Positions 1 to 5,448 of a DNA stretch of 6,027 nucleotides are shown here, in pieces. The translations under genes were made by a program, and so were the position numbers. Under the pieces are notes generated by a model that searched no databases, had not been told where the DNA came from, and saw only the letters and a program-made list of their open reading frames with translations. How positions within the stretch are numbered: position 1 is the first letter of the stretch; each line of letters starts with the position of its first letter. Source of the stretch: Candidatus Omnitrophota bacterium (lineage in GTDB: Bacteria; Omnitrophota; Omnitrophia; Omnitrophales; Danuiimicrobiaceae); NCBI GenBank assembly GCA_016206815.1, contig JACQQT010000076.1:1-6027 (forward strand). The letters are read 5' to 3'.

Positions 1-465
1 GAGCGGATTGACCGGCAGTTCCGGATTGCCGAAAGGCGTGGACTTGGTTTTCATTTTTAGGGCGCTGGTCGGCGATGTTTGACCCGTCGTCAGACCATAA
101 ATGGCGTTATTCATCACCACATAAGTCATATCCACGTTTCGACGCATTGCATGAACAAAATGGCCGACACCAATGCCATAACCGTCTCCGTCCCCTCCCG
201 CGGCGACAACGGTCATCTCATGGTTGGCCAGTTTAAAACCCTGAGCAATGGGGAGCGCTCGCCCATGGAGCGTATGCATCCCATAGGTATTGATAAACCC
301 GGGTAGATTGGAAGAGCAGCCGATACCCGAAACGGTCATAATTTGGTGAGGTTCCAAATTTAAGAGCGGGAATACTTTCTTGAGCGCGGACAGAAGCCCG
401 AAATCTCCGCAGCCGGGACACCAATCGGGGTGAACCGAACTATTGAAATCTTTTGGCTCAGACAT
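1..465 (-). CDS. korB: 2-oxoacid:ferredoxin oxidoreductase, beta subunit (3' end cut by window edge)
   Basis: The first 155 codons of the beta subunit are present; the frame is still open at the left edge and the family usually runs to about 280-300 residues. The subunit binds thiamine diphosphate and a [4Fe-4S] cluster and, with KorA, converts a 2-oxoacid plus CoA to acyl-CoA, CO2 and reduced ferredoxin in the cytoplasm. Visible motifs are WCPGCG at residues 15-20 (cluster ligands Cys16 and Cys19), GIGCSS with a third ligand Cys50, HGRA at 67-70, and the TPP/Mg signature from GDGDGYGIG (91-99) to NN (119-120), followed by YGLTTGQTSPT. The fourth cluster cysteine would lie outside the window. 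The ATG start overlaps the korA stop by 8 bp (ATGTCTGA) and has a strong AGGAGGT site, so translational coupling is likely. 2-Oxoglutarate is the likeliest substrate from the KorA-type partner, but pyruvate or another 2-oxoacid is not excluded. Confidence 0.95.
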   Translation of the reverse strand, partial: MSEPKDFNSSVHPDWCPGCGDFGLLSALKKVFPLLNLEPHQIMTVSGIGCSSNLPGFINTYGMHTLHGRALPIAQGFKLANHEMTVVAAGGDGDGYGIGVGHFVHAMRRNVDMTYVVMNNAIYGLTTGQTSPTSALKMKTKSTPFGNPELPVNPL

Positions 466-2215
466 GGGCCAGCACCTCCTGCAGCCGATTGAAAATGTCT
501 TCTCCCGTAAACGGCTCGCCGTCATAGCGGTTGATGGTCCGCTTGATCGTGAAACCGGTCTCAGCCCGAATCAGCCTCACCATTTGAGAGGAAAAATTTG
601 TTTCGATGGCGATGATTTCGCGGCAGGAGTTCAAAATCTCCAAAACACCCTCCACCGGAAGCGGATAAAGATCCGTAAAATGCAGGTGATTGACGTTCAC
701 ACCGGCCTCTCTTAACAGCTGAGAAGCTTCTTCAATCGCGTCATGGGTCGAACCCCAGCCCATGAGCGTTATGTCCGCGTCAGCAGGGCCGGTTAACGCG
801 GGCAAACGCATGTCTTCGGCGCGCGCCATTTCAAGCTTTTTCATCCGCTTGGCATGAATCTTATTCCGAATATCCAGCGAAGAAGGGAGGCCCGCCAGGA
901 CATCGCTGATCACGACGCCGCTCTCATCGTGTTCGTCGCTTGCCGAAACATACATGGCGCCCGGCGTGCCGGGAAGGACGCGCGGTGAGACGCCGTCTTC
1001 GGTAATCAAATAACGTTTGTAACCCCCCTCAACCGATTCTTGAATTTTGCCCCGCTCGATGGGAACGGCGTCAAATTGAAACGACTCGACCGTCTGAAAA
1101 TGTTCCGATAGAAACAAATCGGAAAGGATCAAGACCGGCGTTTGATATTTTTCAGCCAGGTTCAGCGCGCGCCCGGCCGTATAGAAAGCATCCTCCGTGT
1201 CTTTGGGCGCAAGCACCATCCGGGCAAAGTCACCTGAGCCGCCAAACATCATATTTAAATCCCCTTGTTCTTGCTTCGTCGGAATGCCGGTGGAGGGCGC
1301 CCCCCGCTGAACATTGATCACGACAATCGGCTCTTCCAGCATGCCCGCAAGACCGATGCCTTCCACCATCAGAGAAAAACCGCCTCCCGAAGTCGCCGTA
1401 GCCGCCCGCACGCCCGCGTGCGCCGCGCCGATGATGAAATTGACGGCCGCAATTTCGTCCTCCGTCTGTTTGACCACAATTTGATGAGATTTCGATTTAG
1501 TCGCCAAATAATGAAGAATACCCGTTGAAGGAGACATGGGATAAGCGGCGTAAAATTTAACGCCATGCGCCAGAAGCCCCATCCCGAACGCATGGTTTCC
1601 GGTCAGAAACATCCGCCTCTTTCCATCGCCTTTCAAAACGACCTCCAGCGGTTTCGTATTCTGCTTGGCCCAGTCAACGCCGATTTTAAAAATTTTCTGG
1701 TTGAGCAAGATCACTTCCTCCTGCTTTTTTCCGAAGCGGTCCCGGATGAAATCAAGCCCCACTTGCGGATCCAAACCCAAAATGTGTATGACCGCGCCCG
1801 TGAGCATGATGTTGGCCATCACCATGTCAGCGCCTTTGTCGGTCATTAATTCCCGAAACGGCACGCCGTAGAACGTCACGTCGTCACGCATCTTGGAAAG
1901 GTTTTCGGTGATGTTTGAAGCGTTATAAAAGACAACGCCGCCTTTTTTGACCGAAGGAACATGAACAAGGGGACTTGTTTTATTCAGGACAACGAGGACA
2001 TCGGGCTCTTCGCCATGACTGAGCGTTTTGTGCGATCCGACATTGAGTTGAAGCCAAACGTGGCCGCCCCGAATGGCTGATTGATAGGAATTGTAAGCCA
2101 TCACGTGGAGGCCGAGGCGGGAACAAACTTTCCCGAAGATCTCGCCGGAAGAAGCAATCCCGTCTCCTGCCGCTCCCGCAATGCGCACGATGACGCTTTC
2201 TTTTGGTTGGGTCAT
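458..2215 (-). CDS. korA: 2-oxoacid:ferredoxin oxidoreductase, fused gamma-alpha subunit
   Basis: This is the catalytic partner of KorB and is complete at 585 residues. The gamma domain (about 1-190) begins with AGAAGDG (13-19) and carries SYQSAIRGGH (43-52), both typical of fused gamma-alpha subunits. The alpha pyrimidine-binding domain starts near 203 with GNHAFGMG, then YPMSPST (225-231, usually YPITPST), the acidic TEDE (251-254), the glycine-rich TSGGGFSLM (275-283), and RGAPSTGIPTKQEQGDL (304-320), which matches the 2-oxoglutarate-type form of the RGPSTG motif. DEHDESG (427-433) and a transketolase C-like domain from about 480 complete it. The ATG at 2215 has GGGGTG 6 nt upstream. No ferredoxin-like delta subunit is encoded in the window, so this appears to be the two-subunit KorAB type. 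The family assignment is firm; substrate and physiological direction are inferred. Confidence 0.95.
   Translation of the reverse strand: MTQPKESVIVRIAGAAGDGIASSGEIFGKVCSRLGLHVMAYNSYQSAIRGGHVWLQLNVGSHKTLSHGEEPDVLVVLNKTSPLVHVPSVKKGGVVFYNASNITENLSKMRDDVTFYGVPFRELMTDKGADMVMANIMLTGAVIHILGLDPQVGLDFIRDRFGKKQEEVILLNQKIFKIGVDWAKQNTKPLEVVLKGDGKRRMFLTGNHAFGMGLLAHGVKFYAAYPMSPSTGILHYLATKSKSHQIVVKQTEDEIAAVNFIIGAAHAGVRAATATSGGGFSLMVEGIGLAGMLEEPIVVINVQRGAPSTGIPTKQEQGDLNMMFGGSGDFARMVLAPKDTEDAFYTAGRALNLAEKYQTPVLILSDLFLSEHFQTVESFQFDAVPIERGKIQESVEGGYKRYLITEDGVSPRVLPGTPGAMYVSASDEHDESGVVISDVLAGLPSSLDIRNKIHAKRMKKLEMARAEDMRLPALTGPADADITLMGWGSTHDAIEEASQLLREAGVNVNHLHFTDLYPLPVEGVLEILNSCREIIAIETNFSSQMVRLIRAETGFTIKRTINRYDGEPFTGEDIFNRLQEVLAHV
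474..480 (-). promoter_or_regulatory. Strong ribosome binding site of korB inside korA
   Basis: The minus strand reads AGGAGGT, a near-perfect Shine-Dalgarno match, 8 nt before the korB ATG and within the last codons of korA. It fixes the korB start at 465 and suggests korB is translated at least as well as korA, in keeping with equal subunit amounts. Confidence 0.8.
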
Positions 2216-2351
2216 GATTCACACCCCGTTTCGGAAAAGCCAGCCACAGTTCCTCTTGATCAACAAGAAGGCGGGGTATGATACCACTGGAGCTTCAGAA
2301 AAACCAAACAATTTTTTAACTAGCGGCTTCGGAAATTGTCCCGCAATGACG
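2216..2351 (-). promoter_or_regulatory. korAB upstream region with candidate promoter
   Basis: This 136-bp gap separates the thioesterase stop from korA. On the minus strand it contains an extended -10 box, TGGTATCAT (2278-2286), with a weak -35 candidate TTGGTT (2302-2307) 18 bp further upstream. Transcription would start near 2270 and give a leader of about 55 nt. A GGGGTG ribosome binding site lies at 2222-2227. No riboswitch-like structure or intrinsic terminator was recognised. The promoter rests on motif similarity only. Confidence 0.4.
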
Positions 2352-2837
2352 TCAAAGATTGGCTTGCCTTCTTTTCTCGGCAAGTTCGCGGGCCATTTCT
2401 CTCCGGATCTGTCCTTCCCGGCATCTTTTCTTCTCAGTTTGCGTTTCACAAACGAGATGCGGCACCTCGGCGGGTTTTCCCTTTTCATCCAATGCAACCA
2501 TCGTAAAATAACAAGAGTTCGTATGGCGTTTTTCGCCGGTCTCCAAATTTTCCGCTTCGATTCGAATCCCGATTTCCATCGACGTTCTGCCGACATAATT
2601 GACGGACGCTTTGAATGTCACCAATTCTCCGATCCCGATGGGCTCTCTAAAATCAACCTGATCGACGGACACGGTGACGCACCGGGGGCCGGAATGCCGG
2701 GAAGCGCAAACGTAGGCCACGCTGTCAGCGATGGAAAGAAGGGTGCCGCCGTAGACGGTGCCCGCAATATTGGCGTGCTGCGGCATCATCAGTTGACTCA
2801 TCTCAGTCCGCGATTCAGAAACCTTCTTTTCTTTCAC
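2352..2837 (-). CDS. Acyl-CoA thioesterase, hotdog fold (YciA/BACH-like)
   Basis: This is a cytoplasmic enzyme hydrolysing acyl-CoA to free acid and CoA. From the GTG at 2837 it is 161 residues, normal for a single hotdog domain. Family features are SESRTEMSQLMMPQHAN (7-23), GTVYGG (26-31) leading into the hotdog helix with Asp38 at the catalytic-acid position, VDQVDF (58-63), and VGRTSMEIG (82-90), followed by a charged C-terminal helix. The frame extends upstream to a TTG at 2867, but that start would overlap the preceding gene and lacks a ribosome binding site, whereas GTG 2837 has GAGG 9 nt upstream and puts the conserved SESRTEM segment near the N-terminus. The gene lies 17 bp after the nucleotidyltransferase remnant. 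It does not overlap korA, and its in vivo acyl-CoA substrate cannot be told from sequence. Confidence 0.9.
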   Translation of the reverse strand: MKEKKVSESRTEMSQLMMPQHANIAGTVYGGTLLSIADSVAYVCASRHSGPRCVTVSVDQVDFREPIGIGELVTFKASVNYVGRTSMEIGIRIEAENLETGEKRHTNSCYFTMVALDEKGKPAEVPHLVCETQTEKKRCREGQIRREMARELAEKRRQANL

Positions 2838-2844
2838 AAAGAAT

Positions 2845-2850
2845 ATCCTC
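2845..2850 (-). promoter_or_regulatory. Ribosome binding site deciding the thioesterase GTG start
   Basis: The minus strand reads GAGGAT, with GAGG 9 nt before the GTG at 2837. It overlaps the last bases before the upstream gene's stop and favours GTG 2837 over the TTG at 2867. Confidence 0.5.
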
Positions 2851-2854
2851 AAAA

Positions 2855-3115
2855 TCAACGGAAGCAACTTCGATAAAATTCAAGCAGATCGGGTTTTGTA
2901 AGGCTTCCGGCTAAATCTTTGACAATAGGGTCAAGATATTTCCGATTCAATTTCGAACGGCGGGAACTAATAATGCCGCGCACATCTTCCCGATCTCTCG
3001 TGCGATCGGGGACACCCAAAAATAGATTGGCCACCCCGCCAATCACCATGTAAGGAATTTTTTTTGCTTTGAGAATTCGGGTGATTTTAATGAGGGCTTG
3101 TTCTAAAGAACTCAT
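2855..3115 (-). pseudogene. Internally deleted nucleotidyltransferase-fold protein (DUF6036/AbiEii-like remnant)
   Basis: These 86 codons join the two ends of a protein family that normally runs to about 170-200 residues. Residues 1-41 match the N-terminus of minimal nucleotidyltransferases: a helix, then IPYMVIGGVAN (20-30) with the GG motif, and TRD (39-41), the beginning of the usual TRDID metal-binding motif. The sequence then jumps to REDVRGII (42-49) and LDPIVKDLAG (61-70), which belong to the family's C-terminus. The second catalytic aspartate and the whole central sheet, about 100 residues, are missing although the frame is intact. Nucleotidyl transfer should therefore be impossible. 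The start overlaps the preceding ORF's stop as ATGA and has no good ribosome binding site of its own, so translation probably depends on coupling. The family reading comes from remembered motif order, not a search. A shortened but functional partner protein is the alternative. Confidence 0.65.
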
Positions 3116-3330
3116 TCGCTGATCAAAAGACGGGGAAGACGTTTGCGCATCTGGCGGATCCCCCGGACATCGGGCGGAGCGGAACGAACCGGGTGCTTGG
3201 ATAGGAAAAAGTCAACCCATTCCCCTATGGCGGAAAATGTGCTCCTTGACGAAGGACGTTGCTGGCACGCTTCCCACTTTTGAAAACGAACCCACGCTTT
3301 CTCACGCCTAAGAAATTGACTTCGTTCCAT
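3112..3330 (-). CDS. Small conserved-looking protein paired with the nucleotidyltransferase
   Basis: This 72-residue basic protein (MERSQFLRREKAWVRFQKWE at the start) has no signal peptide or membrane segment. It looks mostly helical, with an aromatic/charged N-terminus, a Pro/Ser linker near 26-30, an amphipathic helix around IGEWVDFFL (35-43) and an Arg-rich end DVRGIRQMRKRLPRLL (54-69). Its TGA overlaps the start of the nucleotidyltransferase remnant (ATGA). Short ORFs of this kind often precede DUF6036-type nucleotidyltransferases, and the arrangement resembles a toxin-antitoxin or abortive-infection pair, but that function is inferred from the layout. A near-consensus -10 box sits directly before its ATG, supporting real expression and this start. 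There is no ribosome binding site. Confidence 0.6.
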   Translation of the reverse strand: MERSQFLRREKAWVRFQKWEACQQRPSSRSTFSAIGEWVDFFLSKHPVRSAPPDVRGIRQMRKRLPRLLISE

Positions 3331-3336
3331 GACAGA

Positions 3337-3345
3337 ATTATATCA
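3337..3345 (-). promoter_or_regulatory. Extended -10 promoter giving a leaderless mRNA
   Basis: The minus strand reads TGATATAAT: a perfect TATAAT hexamer with the TGn extension. Only 6 nt (TCTGTC) separate it from the ATG at 3330, so the normal start of transcription would fall on or next to the A of the start codon. The -35 position (TAGTTT at 3360-3365, 17-bp spacing) is poor, as is common with extended -10 promoters. The site lies just after the pseudouridine synthase stop. Confidence 0.55.
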
Positions 3346-3362
3346 TTTCCCGAAAGGAAAAA

Positions 3363-4121
3363 CTACCTACACTTCGGCCCACGCTTAGGATGCTGCCTCG
3401 CAAGGACAGGCTTTTTTTGCCCAATAGTTTGAACTTCTTGCTCGGTCAGAAGACGGCTTTTCCCGGGCGTCAGTCCCCTCAAGGTTAAATTCCCGTAACG
3501 CTTCCGGTGTAAATGGAGCACCTGAAAACCAACGGATTGAAACATCAACCGGATTTGCCGTTTCCTGCCCTCATGAAGAATCACTTCCACTTTGCTTTTT
3601 CCCTCACGCACGCTCAGAATTTTGATCCGGCACGGGGCTGTTTTTTCCCCTTCAATCACCACGCCTTGTGCCAAGCGCTCGGTTTCCGCTTTTGAAATTT
3701 CCTTGTCCAAAAGCGCTTCATACACCTTTTCAATTCCATAGCGGGGGTGCGTCAGGCGGAGCGTTAGATCGCCGTCGTTCGTTAAAAGCAACAGCCCGGT
3801 TGTATCTTGATCCAGGCGTCCGACGGGATAAAGCCGTTCTTTCACATCCTTAAAATAATCCAACACGGTTTTTCGGCCGTGCGTATCCTTTGCCGTGGTA
3901 ATCACGCCGCGGGGTTTGTTGAAAATATAATAAAGTTTCTTTTTCGAAGAAAGTTTGATCTCCTGGTCCAAATAACTCACACGATCTTGTTCCGGAAAAA
4001 TGGGATACGATGGAATGCGGACGACTTCTCCGTTCACCTTGACTTCACCGGCATCCAAAATCTCGGTCACCGATCTGCGGCTTGCGACTCCGGCCTGAGC
4101 GAGAAAACTCTGAAGCCTCAT
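3363..4121 (-). CDS. Pseudouridine synthase, RsuA/RluB/RluE/RluF family
   Basis: This enzyme isomerises a specific uridine in rRNA to pseudouridine. The 252 residues comprise an S4 RNA-binding domain (MRLQSFLAQAGVASRR onward, about 1-48) and a catalytic domain beginning at YYIFNKPRGVITT (64-76). The signature GRLDQDTTGLLLLTNDG (101-117) carries catalytic Asp104, and EGRKRQIR (184-191) plus the final RLLTEQEV are typical of the family. A basic tail of about 20 residues follows. RluB, which modifies 23S rRNA, is the likeliest member, but RsuA, RluE and RluF cannot be separated confidently by eye, so no symbol is given. The ATG overlaps the stop of the radical SAM gene as ATGA and has GGGAG 7 nt upstream (4129-4133), indicating cotranscription and coupled translation with that gene. 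Confidence 0.93.
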   Translation of the reverse strand: MRLQSFLAQAGVASRRSVTEILDAGEVKVNGEVVRIPSYPIFPEQDRVSYLDQEIKLSSKKKLYYIFNKPRGVITTAKDTHGRKTVLDYFKDVKERLYPVGRLDQDTTGLLLLTNDGDLTLRLTHPRYGIEKVYEALLDKEISKAETERLAQGVVIEGEKTAPCRIKILSVREGKSKVEVILHEGRKRQIRLMFQSVGFQVLHLHRKRYGNLTLRGLTPGKSRLLTEQEVQTIGQKKPVLARQHPKRGPKCR

Positions 4122-5410
4122 CTTGCCGCTCCCGATGTAATTTTACTCATGGTTTTCACTCCGAAATCGCGTTCGAATTCCTCATTGGTCGGATAATGCC
4201 AGCCAAACACTTCATCCCAAAAATAGGCACGTTCCATACACAGATAGAAGAAAACCGCGCCATGCCAAGGTTCAAAGGCCCGGTACATCGTGCGGAAAAG
4301 CAGCAATTTGACAGGATCCGGGTAAGTCAATTTTCCGTGCGGATCCGGAACCATTTCCATCTGAAGAATTTTCGTAGGTTCGCCCCGTTTCCGAATTTCC
4401 TGAATCACCGGCTTAATGAAAGTGACTGAACCAAACGAAATGAAAAGCACTTCGGCCGGCCTAAATTGGCGCTGGAGCTCAGCGGCAAGCATTGTGTAAT
4501 CGGCCTGCCAACCTTCATAATAAACAATCGGGTGAAAATGAAATGCAACCTTCATCCCCCGGTCCCGGACACTTCGTGCCGCTTCCAGCCGCCGTGCCAA
4601 AGACGCCGTCAAGTGCTCCTCGTTTTGAATCACTTTTTCGGGATTCAAACTCCAACTGCAAACCATGTTGGGCGGCACCTCATGCGTTAAAAAATAAGAA
4701 ATCTTATCCGACTTGGTTTTAAACTCCAGCAAAACGTTGGGGTGCCGGCGCGCGAAATCACAAAGATCATCCAAAATACCGTCCCGATTTCCCCAGGCGA
4801 GCGAATCCGAAGACTGCCCGGTTCCGATATGATAAAAACGGCCGGGGTCGAGCTCCAACCGCGCCAATTTTGCTTTCAAATCCCGGTCAAAAACAACGCG
4901 ATCGCCGTAAAACGTCTGGATCGTGCAGTAGCTGCACCCGAACGCACAGTTTTCGACTGCATCGATCGTTTTTAAATTGCAACAGACCGTTCTTGAGGAA
5001 GCCACCGGACAATCGCCGAAGACTTTTTTATCAGAAACCTCGCTGACCACCTTGAGGGGGCTCCGTTTTGGAAAATCAGGCGAGCGTTCTCCATAAACTG
5101 CCGGCTTCTGTTTTAACAAATGAACTTGTTGAATCAATGTTCGCATTAAAAATTCCTTCCGCCTCAGGCCTTGTAAATCCGAAGGGGTGTTCGCTTCAAG
5201 TGAATTCCAGGAATGTCGGAACTCCTCTTCGTGCCACATTTCAAAATCACGCGCTATTTCCGCAAGCTGACGCAATTCTTGAAAAGTGAAGCGGTAAGAG
5301 ACGTTGAGTGCTTCGATGAGCGCTTGATCGCCTTCGCTTAAAAGCGGATAAAGCGTCTTGGACTTGAAACGCTCAAATTTTTCTGCCGGATGGGACTCGA
5401 CCTTTAACAT
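4118..5410 (-). CDS. Radical SAM protein, spore photoproduct lyase-like (SplB family)
   Basis: This 430-residue protein carries the radical SAM cluster motif CAFGCSYC (Cys155, Cys159, Cys162) in the CX3CX2C spacing of SplB rather than the usual CX3CX2C plus aromatic context of other families. Other SplB-like segments are GTGQSSDSLA (196-205), SWSLNPEKVI (252-261) and FHFHPIVYYEGW (290-301), the last resembling the SplB PIYIHEGW region. It should cleave S-adenosylmethionine to a 5'-deoxyadenosyl radical. It is longer than Bacillus SplB (about 340 residues) because of an N-terminal helical region of about 100 residues and extra cysteines at 134, 143 and 144. The radical-donating Cys of true lyase (in its CTS motif) aligns with Gly196 in GTG, so thymine-dimer repair of the spore type is unlikely. 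The actual substrate is unknown. The gene starts 38 bp after the acyltransferase and overlaps the pseudouridine synthase start (ATGA). Confidence 0.85.
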   Translation of the reverse strand: MLKVESHPAEKFERFKSKTLYPLLSEGDQALIEALNVSYRFTFQELRQLAEIARDFEMWHEEEFRHSWNSLEANTPSDLQGLRRKEFLMRTLIQQVHLLKQKPAVYGERSPDFPKRSPLKVVSEVSDKKVFGDCPVASSRTVCCNLKTIDAVENCAFGCSYCTIQTFYGDRVVFDRDLKAKLARLELDPGRFYHIGTGQSSDSLAWGNRDGILDDLCDFARRHPNVLLEFKTKSDKISYFLTHEVPPNMVCSWSLNPEKVIQNEEHLTASLARRLEAARSVRDRGMKVAFHFHPIVYYEGWQADYTMLAAELQRQFRPAEVLFISFGSVTFIKPVIQEIRKRGEPTKILQMEMVPDPHGKLTYPDPVKLLLFRTMYRAFEPWHGAVFFYLCMERAYFWDEVFGWHYPTNEEFERDFGVKTMSKITSGAAR

Positions 5411-5435
5411 TCTTGATTTGAATCCTTTAGCTCAT

Positions 5436-5444
5436 AGTATACCA
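5436..5444 (-). promoter_or_regulatory. Candidate extended -10 promoter for the radical SAM-pseudouridine synthase pair
   Basis: The minus strand reads TGGTATACT (TGn plus TATACT, one mismatch to consensus) in the short gap after the acyltransferase stop. Transcription would begin near 5429, about 19 nt before the ATG at 5410. An AGGA sequence lies 12 nt before the ATG, a slightly long spacing. No convincing -35 box is visible. The acyltransferase could equally read through. Confidence 0.4.
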
Positions 5445-5448
5445 AAAG

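Noticed and set aside
960..973. Inverted repeat CCCGGC-GT-GCCGGG inside korA
   Set aside because: It is short, with a 2-nt loop, and encodes the ordinary segment LPGTPGA; it is probably chance from codon use.
2219..2596. 125-codon minus-strand frame overlapping the thioesterase end and the korA leader
   Set aside because: It lies mostly in another frame of the thioesterase and has no recognisable motif; it crosses the candidate korA promoter.
2865..2867. TTG start for the thioesterase
   Set aside because: It would overlap the upstream gene by 13 bp, lacks a ribosome binding site and adds a non-family hydrophobic leader; GTG at 2837 fits better.
2181..2876. 231-codon open frame on the plus strand
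   Set aside because: It lies antisense to the thioesterase and the korA start; its product is low in recognisable motifs and the minus-strand gene has clear family motifs.
3346..3360. Possible terminator hairpin (TTTCC, CGAAA loop, GGAAA) after the pseudouridine synthase
   Set aside because: The stem is only 5 AT-rich base pairs and no T-run follows it in the direction of transcription; it overlaps the promoter region instead.
3807..4196. 129-codon open frame on the plus strand
   Set aside because: It is the antisense shadow of the pseudouridine synthase, whose catalytic motif is intact on the minus strand.
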